From contig CAZTCB010000030.1 of the NCBI GenBank assembly GCA_964612455.1, positions 1 through 16,216 of the forward strand: a stretch of 16,216 nt of DNA, in the 5' to 3' direction. The notes under the pieces were generated by a model, which was not told the DNA's origin, did no database searches, and worked only from the letters and a program-made list of their open reading frames with translations. The translations under genes were made by a program, and so were the position numbers. The DNA comes from SFEB01 sp964612455. Its GTDB lineage: Bacteria; Bacillota; Clostridia; Christensenellales; CAG-314. Shown in pieces: positions 5,024 to 13,363 of this stretch. Each line of letters starts with the position of its first letter. Position 1 is the stretch's first letter.

Positions 5024-7188
5024 GAAAGAGAATTATCAATTTCAGACCGATAGTCCTCATTGCGCTGGCGATTGTTGCGGGCATTCTGATAGGGTATGCG
5101 CGTCTTTATGGTGCTTTTTGGGCTTTTTGGGTTATTTTCGGTTTAACTTTCGGGGCGGGAGTGGTCTTTTTTATATTTAAATTCAGAAAAGTTGCGCTTT
5201 GCTTTTTGATTGCCTTGCTTGCCTTTTTGAGTGGATTTTTTAATTTTAATTTGAGTTATAGTAGTTTTTGTGCCAAAGAGTACAGGGACGAAGAGGTGTT
5301 TGTCAGCGGCAAACTTACTGACTATTATTCCGAGTCAAAAAACAGTATTTTCATTTCGGTCAAGGAGGTTTCGATTAATTACGAAAAAACCGATTTTAAC
5401 GTCGGTGCATGGATTTATCTCGATCAAGACGTGTCGGCGGAAGAAGTTAAGCAAAAAATAGGGTGTTACGTCGATTTTAATTGCCGATTGAATAATGCGC
5501 CTATATTTACCGACGGGATAAACACTTTTTACGTCAAACAGAATATTGCGTTTTTAGCGACGAGCGTCAGCGATTTGAGTTGGTACAACGGTAGCTTGTC
5601 TTTTGACGAAACGGCAAGAGAATTTGTGCGAAACACGCTGAAATCCAACATGACAGAAGATACTGCTGCGGTGGGGATTGCGCTGTTGCTCGGAGATAAA
5701 AGCAATATGTCCGCTGAGTTGAAAAACGGATATCGACAGATGGGAATATCTCATATTTTTGCCGTCAGCGGTTTACATATCGGTTTTATTTACACCGTTT
5801 TAAATTTTATAGTTTTTAAAACGAGAATGAGAAAATGGAAGGCAATTCCCATAGTATTTTTACCGATGTTGTTTTACGCATGGGTGTGCGGTTTTTCGCC
5901 ATCGGTGGTAAGGGCGCTCGTCATGACTACTTGCGTGGTTGTGTTTAACGCACTCGGTACGAAAAACGATAGTTTATCGAGTCTTGCAACGGCAGCCACG
6001 ATAATTTTGTCGTTGCATCCGCTATATTTGTTTGATGCCGGATTTTTGATGTCTTTTTCCGCAGTTTTCGGTATAATATGTATATCGCGAATACTGAATA
6101 GATACGTGTTTACGGAAAACAAATTGCTCAAGTCGGTTTACTCGGTTGTGTTTATAAGTTTTGGCGCAACGCTCGGTACGCTTGGATTGATAGTCGAGTT
6201 TTACGGTGAAATAGCCTGGCTCGGCATGGTTTTTAATCTGTTGATAACCCCGTTTATAAGTATAGTGTTTATAGTTTTGTTGGTTGGTTTAATTCCTTTT
6301 TTAAAATTTTTGTTAGTAGTACCGCAAGGATTTTTTACTCTGACAAACTATATTGCGAGCGGATTTTCGGAAAGCGGACTGGGTGCATTGACGGCAAAAA
6401 GCTTTGGTATCGCATTGTTGTTTATTTACGCGGCAATGTTTGTGTTTGGCGGATTTATCAATTTGTCGCCTAAGGTTAAGAAACTGACTGTTTTGTCATT
6501 GAGTACGGTGGCGGTAATCATTGCCGTAATCGTTGCTTTGCCAAAAACAACAAAACAGAGAGTAAGAGTGATTTCGAGTAACGAGGAGTATTGTTACGTA
6601 GTTACCGATTCGCAAAACAATGCTTTCGTTATTTCGGATTTTTCGTCCGAGTACGATACCGATGAGATAATAGATTGCTGTAAGGCAGATTGTATAAAAA
6701 ACGTTTACGTTTTCGTATTAAATCCCGAGTCGTTTGATTGCGATATCTTTTTGGCGTTGAAAGAATCCGGACTAAGCATAGGCGGAGTTTATTTTAACGG
6801 CGGCAACGTTTATAATACGACAGTCGATACGATACAGGGCAATGATATCGATACGTATTGTTTTGTAAACGGCAATAGCGTAAGTGTAGGTGAATACGAT
6901 TTTACTTGCATATACGACGGCGGTAAAGCGTGGTTTTTAAACGGAGATAGGGTAACCATGCTGTTTTGTGAGGGAGTAAATAATACGGCGTTTGATAGAA
7001 TTAAGAGCAACGTAACGACAAAAATCGATCTTGTTTTTGTTTCCGATAACGAAGAGTATGTTTTGGTTAGTGCAAATTGTCTTGCGGTAGTTACTCAAAA
7101 TTATTCCTCTACTAAAATTTTAGGGGCAAAAACTCTCGGAAACTTTACAATAGATATTAAAAATGATATAATCACGGTGATACCTTAA
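5020..7188 (+). CDS. comEC: ComEC/Rec2 DNA uptake channel, C-terminal domain degenerate
   Basis: This 722-residue polytopic membrane protein should carry single-stranded DNA across the cytoplasmic membrane during transformation. The N-terminal part has helices followed by a soluble DUF4131/OB-like region (about 85-195). The competence domain follows with family motifs LLLGDKSNMS (222-231), HIFAVSGLHIG (245-255) and GFSPSVVRALVM (281-292), then many helices to about 508. Residues 510-722 correspond in position to the metallo-beta-lactamase-like domain of other ComECs, but I find no HxHxDH motif or other clear metal ligands, so nuclease activity is doubtful. It overlaps comEA by four bases and is followed by holA after five bases. 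Confidence 0.9.
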   Translation: MRKRIINFRPIVLIALAIVAGILIGYARLYGAFWAFWVIFGLTFGAGVVFFIFKFRKVALCFLIALLAFLSGFFNFNLSYSSFCAKEYRDEEVFVSGKLTDYYSESKNSIFISVKEVSINYEKTDFNVGAWIYLDQDVSAEEVKQKIGCYVDFNCRLNNAPIFTDGINTFYVKQNIAFLATSVSDLSWYNGSLSFDETAREFVRNTLKSNMTEDTAAVGIALLLGDKSNMSAELKNGYRQMGISHIFAVSGLHIGFIYTVLNFIVFKTRMRKWKAIPIVFLPMLFYAWVCGFSPSVVRALVMTTCVVVFNALGTKNDSLSSLATAATIILSLHPLYLFDAGFLMSFSAVFGIICISRILNRYVFTENKLLKSVYSVVFISFGATLGTLGLIVEFYGEIAWLGMVFNLLITPFISIVFIVLLVGLIPFLKFLLVVPQGFFTLTNYIASGFSESGLGALTAKSFGIALLFIYAAMFVFGGFINLSPKVKKLTVLSLSTVAVIIAVIVALPKTTKQRVRVISSNEEYCYVVTDSQNNAFVISDFSSEYDTDEIIDCCKADCIKNVYVFVLNPESFDCDIFLALKESGLSIGGVYFNGGNVYNTTVDTIQGNDIDTYCFVNGNSVSVGEYDFTCIYDGGKAWFLNGDRVTMLFCEGVNNTAFDRIKSNVTTKIDLVFVSDNEEYVLVSANCLAVVTQNYSSTKILGAKTLGNFTIDIKNDIITVIP

Positions 7189-7193
7189 AAGCA

Positions 7194-8162
7194 ATGTTGT
7201 ATGCACAGTTTATAGAACAGTTGAAACGTAGTTTTTTTCCAGTTATCGTGATAGAAGGCGATGACGCTTATTTGCGTGAAGACGCGTTGGAAAAGTTGAA
7301 AGAAAAACTGGATATTTCGTTGTCCGAACTCAATGTTACGTTAAGAGACGGCTGCGATATTTCAGTGGCGGAGGTTGTTGCGCTTGCCAATTCGTTTCCC
7401 GTTATGAGCGACAAAAGGTTGATTGTATTAAGAGACTTTTTGTCCGAAAAAAAGTTTATTGATTTAAAGGATAAGGCGTTTGCAGGGTTTTTTGAATATT
7501 GCAATACGCCGAATGAGACGACATGTCTTGTATTGATATACGGTAAGGCAAAAGCACCTTTTAAAATAAACGCGACTTATGTCGATTGCTCAAAAATGGA
7601 TCTTTATGCCGTTTCCTCATGGATAAGGACGGAAGTAGAAAAGAAAAATAAAACGATTGAGAGGTCGCTTGCCGATAAGATTGCCGAGTATTGCGATTGC
7701 GATATGTATCGCGTGTTTCAATCGGTTGCCAAGTTGTCTGCGTATTGCGAAAAAAATATCGACGTTCAAGCGGTCGAGTTGTTGGTGCCAAAGGATATCG
7801 AGGTTGTCATCTTTGAATTAGCCAATGCTATTTGCGAGGGACGATTTGAGCGGGCACTTGAGGTGTGTCGTAAATTGTTGCTTGAAGAAGAACCGAGCAA
7901 AATAATGGGTTCGATTTATTCGGGGTTTAGACGTATGTTTTTTGCAACGGGTTGTAGTTTATCCGACGACGCACTGTCGGATAAACTCGGAGTTAAACCT
8001 TACGCGGTAAAAAAAGCGAGAGAACAGGGCGAAAAGTTTGGCATTAAAAAGTTAAAATCCGCATTGACGCTCTGTGCCGATAGCGATATGAAACTGAAAA
8101 ATTTTTACGGTAACGAAAAAGCGATAATAAACGACTTGGTATTGTCGTTGTGCAATTTGTAG
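7194..8162 (+). CDS. holA: DNA polymerase III delta subunit
   Basis: At 322 residues this is close to the usual HolA size. Delta opens the sliding clamp as part of the clamp-loader complex in the cytoplasm. The N-terminal AAA+-like fold begins with FPVIVIEGDDAYLREDAL (15-32). As in the family it lacks a working Walker A motif. The middle and C-terminal helical regions follow the family pattern, including IFELANAICEGRFERALE and a late LKNFYGNEKAIINDLVL. A gene order of comEC then holA is classic in Bacillota. The start lies five bases after the comEC stop with only a weak GGTGA upstream, which suggests coupled translation. Confidence 0.9.
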   Translation: MLYAQFIEQLKRSFFPVIVIEGDDAYLREDALEKLKEKLDISLSELNVTLRDGCDISVAEVVALANSFPVMSDKRLIVLRDFLSEKKFIDLKDKAFAGFFEYCNTPNETTCLVLIYGKAKAPFKINATYVDCSKMDLYAVSSWIRTEVEKKNKTIERSLADKIAEYCDCDMYRVFQSVAKLSAYCEKNIDVQAVELLVPKDIEVVIFELANAICEGRFERALEVCRKLLLEEEPSKIMGSIYSGFRRMFFATGCSLSDDALSDKLGVKPYAVKKAREQGEKFGIKKLKSALTLCADSDMKLKNFYGNEKAIINDLVLSLCNL

Positions 8163-8179
8163 TATGAGAGAGAATATGT

Positions 8180-8716
8180 ATGATAAAGTTATTTAAAAAG
8201 TTAACGAATAACTATCGTTTGAGTATGATAGTGTCATGCATTGTTTTTACAGTGACGTGTGCGTTCTGCAGTATATATAAGGTAAAGAGTTTTTTTAGCT
8301 ACTTGACGCAATACTATTTCGTCGTACCGAAGAGTGTGTTGCTGACGAGCATATGCTGTCTTGTTTTCGGGTGTATTGTCATGGCACTGCTGGTTTTGTT
8401 TACAAAATTGTTTTTTGGCGTGTTTAAAATTTATACGATACCGCAAAGGGAGGCTGTATTTATTTCGTTGCTTATTTTTTCGGCGAGAAATTTGATACTC
8501 GGTTGTCTGAATTTGCTGATTGCGTTTATGCCGCATATGATCGTATTTGCCAAGTTGTTTTTCTTGGTGACCACTATGGCGGCTTGGGCAGCGGTTTACA
8601 TGGTTTACGATAAATATTATTTACACGTTTCGGTTGCGCCGGCTTTTTTTAAATTGCATTTTATATATTGGGGCGTGATAACGTTAGTATCGGTCTTGAG
8701 CGGATTTTTGTTTTAG
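8180..8716 (+). CDS. Hypothetical integral membrane protein
   Basis: This 178-residue protein has a basic N-terminus (IKLFKKLTNNYR) and about five hydrophobic segments (roughly 15-35, 50-77, 90-113, 116-140 and 157-177). Short charged loops contain KIYTIPQRE and YDKYYLH. I do not recognise a family. It lies 17 bases after holA and 19 bases before the M28 peptidase gene, so it belongs to the same transcription unit. The start is supported only by a weak GAGAGA. An assembly or membrane-partner role for the neighbouring peptidase is possible but unsupported. Confidence 0.75.
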   Translation: MIKLFKKLTNNYRLSMIVSCIVFTVTCAFCSIYKVKSFFSYLTQYYFVVPKSVLLTSICCLVFGCIVMALLVLFTKLFFGVFKIYTIPQREAVFISLLIFSARNLILGCLNLLIAFMPHMIVFAKLFFLVTTMAAWAAVYMVYDKYYLHVSVAPAFFKLHFIYWGVITLVSVLSGFLF

Positions 8717-8735
8717 CGGGAGGAGAAGAAACTAT

Positions 8736-9953
8736 ATGAAAAAAATAGCAGTTATATTTATTTGTTTTGTTTTGGTTTTTGGTATGACCGCATGTTCAAA
8801 AGGATTCGTTAACGATAATCGGGAAGAGTTGGCAAAAAGAGCACAAGGGCAGAGTTTTGACGTGGTTTCTATCTGGCAGGAGTTTTGCGATACTTGTCCC
8901 GATAGGGCGAGTTTTTCAGACGGAGAAAAAGCAGCTGCCGATTTTATTTCATGTAAGTTTGATGATTACGGCTTGAGTTACTATGACGGAAATAGTTATA
9001 TCCAAAATATTTCTTACGGAGAAAGCTCTACGCAAAATGTAATCGGTGTAGTTAAAGCCGATACCGACGGCGTCGGTAGCGTCGTTGTCGGAGCGCATTA
9101 CGACAACGTCGGCGCAGTCAATGCAAGCGGTGCAAACGATAATGCAAGCGGAGTTGCCGTAATGCTTTGCCTTGCAAGATATTTTTCGATTCAACGTTTG
9201 TCGTTTAATTTAGTATTTGCGGCATTTGGCGGGGAAGAAACAGGATACGTCGGGAGCGAATATTTTGTTGAAAATTTTGATTTCGGCGATATTTTGTTGT
9301 ACGTTAACGTGGATAGCGTGGCTAACGGCGAATATTTGTATGCTTGTACGCATGGTATCGGGACCGACTATTGCGAGTACTTTTTAGACTCATACGGAGA
9401 GAGCGATTTATTTTTAAAATCAATATCCGTTCCGTCGTCGGATTTGGGCGCGACTTTTTTAGTGAGTTCGTTTAACGGGTATTCTGTGCCGTATCTTAAC
9501 GTTGATTCCGTATCCTTTTATTATTACGATATACCTACGGTTTCTTTTTTTGCGGGCGATTTAGAGTATGCGTATTCGTACGTAGAGTCTCGGAGCGAAA
9601 GCAACAGAGTAATGCACACCTCTGAGGATAACGTCCAAAAACTGATGGCGACGGATAGCGATTACGAATACAACATGCAGTCCGTTTTCAATTGTATAAG
9701 TGCGACTTTAGGTGACGAGAATTTTTTGACCGCGCTAACGAATACGTCTGTAAGCGGATTGAGTAATCGTTCGACGGAAAATTACGTTGCGATTATCAGT
9801 GTGTGCCTTTGTATTTTGGTTTTACTTGCTGTGATTGTAGCCTGCTGCAAGATTTACAAGAGATTGAGAAAACGCTCGATTGTGAAAGAACAGGCAGTAA
9901 AAAATTTTTCATTATTTTCACAAACAAATGACGAAGAAATATTTACATTTTAG
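8736..9953 (+). CDS. M28-family zinc peptidase, lipoprotein with C-terminal membrane anchor
   Basis: The 405-residue protein has a lipoprotein signal with lipobox MTAC (Cys20). All five co-catalytic zinc ligands of the M28 aminopeptidase family are visible: His121 and Asp123 (GAHYDNV), Asp135 (GANDNASG), Glu167-Glu168 (GGEETG), Asp193 (NVDSV) and His294 (VMHTSED). It should act outside the membrane, removing N-terminal residues from peptides; the substrate is unknown. A second membrane helix (about 352-371) with a basic cytoplasmic tail follows the catalytic domain, so the enzyme would be fixed at both ends. GGGAGGAG lies 11 bases before the ATG. The last codons overlap the -35 box of the tRNA promoter. 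Confidence 0.9.
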   Translation: MKKIAVIFICFVLVFGMTACSKGFVNDNREELAKRAQGQSFDVVSIWQEFCDTCPDRASFSDGEKAAADFISCKFDDYGLSYYDGNSYIQNISYGESSTQNVIGVVKADTDGVGSVVVGAHYDNVGAVNASGANDNASGVAVMLCLARYFSIQRLSFNLVFAAFGGEETGYVGSEYFVENFDFGDILLYVNVDSVANGEYLYACTHGIGTDYCEYFLDSYGESDLFLKSISVPSSDLGATFLVSSFNGYSVPYLNVDSVSFYYYDIPTVSFFAGDLEYAYSYVESRSESNRVMHTSEDNVQKLMATDSDYEYNMQSVFNCISATLGDENFLTALTNTSVSGLSNRSTENYVAIISVCLCILVLLAVIVACCKIYKRLRKRSIVKEQAVKNFSLFSQTNDEEIFTF

Positions 9954-9970
9954 AATAAGTGTGTTATAAT
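9942..9970 (+). promoter_or_regulatory. Promoter of tRNA-Pro
   Basis: TTTACA (9942-9947), a 17-base spacer and TATAAT (9965-9970). The -35 box lies within the last codons of the M28 gene and the spacer covers its stop. The tRNA begins 33 bases after the -10 box. Confidence 0.75.
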
Positions 9971-10003
9971 AACGAGGCTGGTAAGACGGCTGTAGACAAT
10001 TGT

Positions 10004-10080
10004 CTGGGTGTAGCGCAGTTTGGTAGCGTGCTTGAATGGGGTTCAAGAGGTCGCAAGTTCGATTCTTGTCACCCAGACCA
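10004..10080 (+). tRNA. tRNA-Pro(GGG)
   Basis: The 77-base cloverleaf has acceptor CTGGGTG pairing with CACCCAG and an encoded ACCA tail. The anticodon stem CTTGA/TCAAG closes the loop ATGGGGT, which gives anticodon GGG. The T arm is GCAAG-TTCGATT-CTTGT. C1-G72, A73 and G37 agree with proline identity. It is a single gene with its own promoter and terminator. Confidence 0.97.
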
Positions 10081-10121
10081 AAAAAAGGGGGAAAGGTGTG
10101 TTCATCTTTTCCCCTTTTTTT
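10081..10121 (+). terminator. Terminator of tRNA-Pro
   Basis: A6-G5-A3-G (10081-10095) pairs with C-T4-C4-T6 (10106-10120) around a 10-base loop and ends in a T run. It starts directly after the CCA end. Confidence 0.85.
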
Positions 10122-10281
10122 ATAGCCGTACGTACTGTAGCCTATAAATTCTTTCATTACGATTGCCAATGTTATACTACAAGCGATCTGGAATGTATGC
10201 GAAGATTTTTTACTACGATGCTAAGATATATCTATGAATATATAAAAAGCTAAAGATGATTTTTTACGAAGGAGAGAAATT

Positions 10282-11991
10282 ATGTCATCGAATGAAATTA
10301 TGCAATTAGTGCAGAGTCTCATATGGTTGCTTGCCGGTGTGGGTGTGTTTATCGTCGGCATGAATTTTATGAGCGACGCGCTTGAAAAGAGCGCGGGTAA
10401 AGGGACCAAAAGGTTACTTGAAAAAATCAGTAATAATCGTTTTTCCGGTATCGGAATCGGTGCCGGAGTTACGGCGATTATCCAAAGTTCGTCCGCAACG
10501 TCGGTTATGGTTATCGGCTTGGTTAATGCAGGAGTGATGACTCTAATGCAAGCCACACCGATTATCATGGGAGCGAATATAGGTACTACAATAACAGGCG
10601 TGTTGGTTGCGTTAAAAAACGATTATTTCAATATCGTAATGTACTTTTTGGCGTTTGCCGGCGTAATGATGGGCTTTTTTAAGCAAGAGAAAATAAAAAT
10701 AGCCGGTAACTTGTGTTGCGGATTAGGTCTTATTTTTGTCGGACTAAGCGTCATGAGTAGCGAGCAAGCTTTCGGAAATCCTCTTGTAGAAAGACTGTTT
10801 ACCGACATTTTTGAAAAAGTCGATTTTCCGTTATTGTTAATTTTTATCGGCATCGTTTTTACCGCACTTATTCAAAGTTCGTCTGCTTCTACCGGCGTCG
10901 TTATTACAATGGTAGGCACCGGAGTTCTCCCGCTCGATTTGGCATTGTTTATAGTGCTTGGAGCAAATATAGGGACATGCGTGACGGCGTTGCTCGCTTC
11001 CGTAGGCGCAAATGCAAATTCAAAGCGTGTGGCGTTAATTCACTTTACTTTCAACGTGGTAGGTACGATTTTGTTTACCGCGATAATTTGGATTTTCAGG
11101 ACGCCTGTGGTTAATTTGCTGCAGTCAATGTTTCCCGGTGACGATATGATGTCATTGCAGATGCGTGTTTCTGTTTTTCACGTTATATTCAACGTAACTA
11201 CTACATGTTTATTGTTGCCATTTGTTAAACAGCTCGTCAATTATGCTTGCTTTGTAATTAAGGATAAAAAGCCAAACGAAAAAGCGTTGCTTTTAGAGTA
11301 CGTCGACGACAGATTGCTGAAAACACCGGCAATTGCGCTCATGCAGGTGAAAAAAGAAATAGAGCATATGTTTGATTTGGTAGAAGAAAACATAAGATTT
11401 TCTTTTACCTCGATTGACAACGGCTCGAGAGAATACGATGAGCGTATAAAAAATAACGAGAAAAACATTGATTTTATCAACAGTGCATTGACGGATTTCT
11501 TAATCAGGCTGTCCGCAGGGGTAGAACAAAGCGACGAGAGGATAATTGCTTCGTATTTTCATGTATTGAACGATTTAGAGCGTATAGGTGATCATGCCGA
11601 AAACTTTCATGGTATAGGGATAGAAATGTCAGAAAAAGATATTTCGTTTTCAAAGACGGCACATGTTGAAATCGCCGCGATGCGAGCAAAAATCCTTGAA
11701 ATGTTTACCGTGTCCAAAAGGGCCTTTGAAAATGAGGATAAAACAGAATTGCCAACGTTGACAGTATTGGAGGAGTGCGTGGACGGAATGAAAAAAGATC
11801 TTATTTCGCAACATTTCTCTCGTCTTGCCGACGGTGATTGCCGCACAACGTCAAACCCGTATTATTCCTCGCTGGTTTCGGGGCTTGAGCGCGTTGCCGA
11901 TCACCTCGTAAACGTTGGGTACAGTATCGTAAATCCTATAGGTTCTCAAAGGGAAGAAGGTCAGATACGAGATAGAAAACAGTTGGTTTAG
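10282..11991 (+). CDS. Na+/phosphate cotransporter-family protein with PhoU-like C-terminal domain
   Basis: The 569-residue protein contains two inverted Na/Pi-cotransporter repeats: QSSSATS (68-74) with GANIGTT (97-103), and QSSSAST (198-204) with GANIGTC (227-233). Six or more membrane helices reach to about residue 325. A cytoplasmic helical region of PhoU type (about 345-555) follows and is expected to regulate transport. The QSSS and GANIGT motifs are known to shape the Na+ and phosphate site in this family. Phosphate uptake is therefore likely, although other anions are possible. AAGGAGAG lies 8 bases before the ATG. The 160 bases between the tRNA terminator and this start hold no convincing promoter. 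Confidence 0.9.
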   Translation: MSSNEIMQLVQSLIWLLAGVGVFIVGMNFMSDALEKSAGKGTKRLLEKISNNRFSGIGIGAGVTAIIQSSSATSVMVIGLVNAGVMTLMQATPIIMGANIGTTITGVLVALKNDYFNIVMYFLAFAGVMMGFFKQEKIKIAGNLCCGLGLIFVGLSVMSSEQAFGNPLVERLFTDIFEKVDFPLLLIFIGIVFTALIQSSSASTGVVITMVGTGVLPLDLALFIVLGANIGTCVTALLASVGANANSKRVALIHFTFNVVGTILFTAIIWIFRTPVVNLLQSMFPGDDMMSLQMRVSVFHVIFNVTTTCLLLPFVKQLVNYACFVIKDKKPNEKALLLEYVDDRLLKTPAIALMQVKKEIEHMFDLVEENIRFSFTSIDNGSREYDERIKNNEKNIDFINSALTDFLIRLSAGVEQSDERIIASYFHVLNDLERIGDHAENFHGIGIEMSEKDISFSKTAHVEIAAMRAKILEMFTVSKRAFENEDKTELPTLTVLEECVDGMKKDLISQHFSRLADGDCRTTSNPYYSSLVSGLERVADHLVNVGYSIVNPIGSQREEGQIRDRKQLV

Positions 11992-12061
11992 AGGGTTGAT
12001 GCGTTGGCGAGATTATTATTAAGGTAAAAACGCTCAAATAATACCTATTATGCGTTAACAG

Positions 12062-12090
12062 TTGAATTTTTTTTCGATATTTGTTATAAT
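12062..12090 (+). promoter_or_regulatory. Promoter predicting a leaderless mRNA for the DUF3810 gene
   Basis: TTGAAT (12062-12067), a 17-base spacer and TATAAT (12085-12090). The start codon follows at 12097, exactly where transcription should begin. There is no ribosome binding site between them. Confidence 0.7.
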
Positions 12091-12096
12091 TGACAT

Positions 12097-13296
12097 ATGA
12101 AAAAAGGTAAAAAATTTTTAGCAAATAACAAAGAAGCCAAAGTATTGATATATTTTTCGGCTGGCTTCGTCGTCCTTTTGGTAGCTTTTTTGCTCTTGAG
12201 GCAAAGCGTTGAAGTATGCGAATGGTGGAGCAGAACTATCGGTAGGGCATGGATATTTGTAGTCGGAAAAATCAACAAAGCGTTTGGTGTCAGTGTTTTT
12301 GAAATATTACTTATATGCGCTATAGTAACAGTTATTTTAGGATTGATTTGTTTTATAATCAGGATGATAAAAAGGGAAAAGGAGCGCGCATTTAAACTTG
12401 TCGTAATATTGATTTGTTGCGTGTTTGGCGGATTAAGTATTTACGGCTGTACCGCAGGGTTTGCTTATAATCGTGCAGAGTTGCCGTTGGAGTTGTATGA
12501 CGGAGATATTTCGCAGGAAGAAGTTTGTGACATCGCGAGAAGGTACGTTGCCAAGATTAATGAGGTTGCTTCTCGCCTGAAAACGGACGACAACGGTGCT
12601 GTCATATGTCCGTATACGATGGATGAATTGTCCGACATACTTATCAAAGAGTACGAGCGTTTGGACGACGATAAATACGGTGGATATTTCAGTAGTTTTA
12701 CTACTCGTGCAAAAGGTTCGATTTTTAGCCGATTGATGACCGAAATGCACATTACGGGTATGTTTTTTGCACCTACGGGGGAGGCGCATGTTAACACGTA
12801 TTGCCCGTCGTGCTCTATCGCCGTAACTGCCGCGCACGAAATAGCCCATAGTAAGGGTATTATGCGTGAAGGCGATGCCAATTTGTTAGCGTATTACGTA
12901 ACTTTGACGAGTAATGACGAGTATGTATTATTTGCAGGCTTGTTTTCGATGTTAGGTCGATTTTTAGATGTTGTTAATTATTATTCCGGTACGGCGGATT
13001 TGTATAACGAACTGTATTATTCGCTTAACTCGACAGTTAAAGATACAATCAAGTCGTACAATGCGTTTTGGAGTCAACACGATAGTTTAGTTGATATCGA
13101 AGAAACCCTTAACAACGCTTATTTAAAATTGAACGGTGTTGAAAACGGCACGGGGAGTTATAACGACAGTACCACGTCGGATGTGGTTGTCGATTATGAC
13201 AATCTGGACGATAACAATCAACCCACGATAATAATTAACAGTTTTTCTGATGCGCAATTGCTTATCTTTAAGATAGCGCAGGAAGGTTTTTTATAA
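12097..13296 (+). CDS. DUF3810 membrane protein, putative zinc metallopeptidase
   Basis: The 399-residue protein has three N-terminal membrane helices (about 16-35, 64-90 and 99-120) and then a large soluble region. That region contains GEAHVN (228-233), the HExxH motif His247-Glu248-Ile-Ala-His251 and a downstream Glu258 in REGDAN, as in the DUF3810 family. These residues suggest zinc binding and gluzincin-like peptidase activity, but I know of no proven substrate for the family. The last 60 residues are rich in Asp, Asn, Ser and Thr and are probably disordered. The gene is alone behind its own promoter, and the ATG coincides with the predicted transcription start. No other start with a ribosome binding site is visible. 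Confidence 0.85.
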   Translation: MKKGKKFLANNKEAKVLIYFSAGFVVLLVAFLLLRQSVEVCEWWSRTIGRAWIFVVGKINKAFGVSVFEILLICAIVTVILGLICFIIRMIKREKERAFKLVVILICCVFGGLSIYGCTAGFAYNRAELPLELYDGDISQEEVCDIARRYVAKINEVASRLKTDDNGAVICPYTMDELSDILIKEYERLDDDKYGGYFSSFTTRAKGSIFSRLMTEMHITGMFFAPTGEAHVNTYCPSCSIAVTAAHEIAHSKGIMREGDANLLAYYVTLTSNDEYVLFAGLFSMLGRFLDVVNYYSGTADLYNELYYSLNSTVKDTIKSYNAFWSQHDSLVDIEETLNNAYLKLNGVENGTGSYNDSTTSDVVVDYDNLDDNNQPTIIINSFSDAQLLIFKIAQEGFL

Positions 13297-13314
13297 GCAA
13301 TCGAGTAATAGGTA

Positions 13315-13343
13315 TTGTCACACGCGGTTGAGTGTGGTATAAT
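13315..13343 (+). promoter_or_regulatory. Promoter of the yggS-lspA-rluD group
   Basis: TTGTCA (13315-13320), a 17-base spacer and TATAAT (13338-13343). The spacer region holds the inverted repeat CACAC-8-GTGTG (13319-13336), which could be an operator. The predicted start is near 13350, just before the yggS ribosome binding site. Confidence 0.75.
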
Positions 13344-13363
13344 CAATATTGAGAGGGCTTGCC

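Noticed and set aside
10122..10281. Promoter for the Na/Pi gene
   Set aside because: TATACT at 10173-10178 has no acceptable -35 box at the right distance. Other A/T-rich boxes nearby are no better than chance.
12000..12058. Terminator for the Na/Pi gene
   Set aside because: Only a weak A/T pairing (TATTATT with AATAATA) around a long loop is visible, and no T run follows it.
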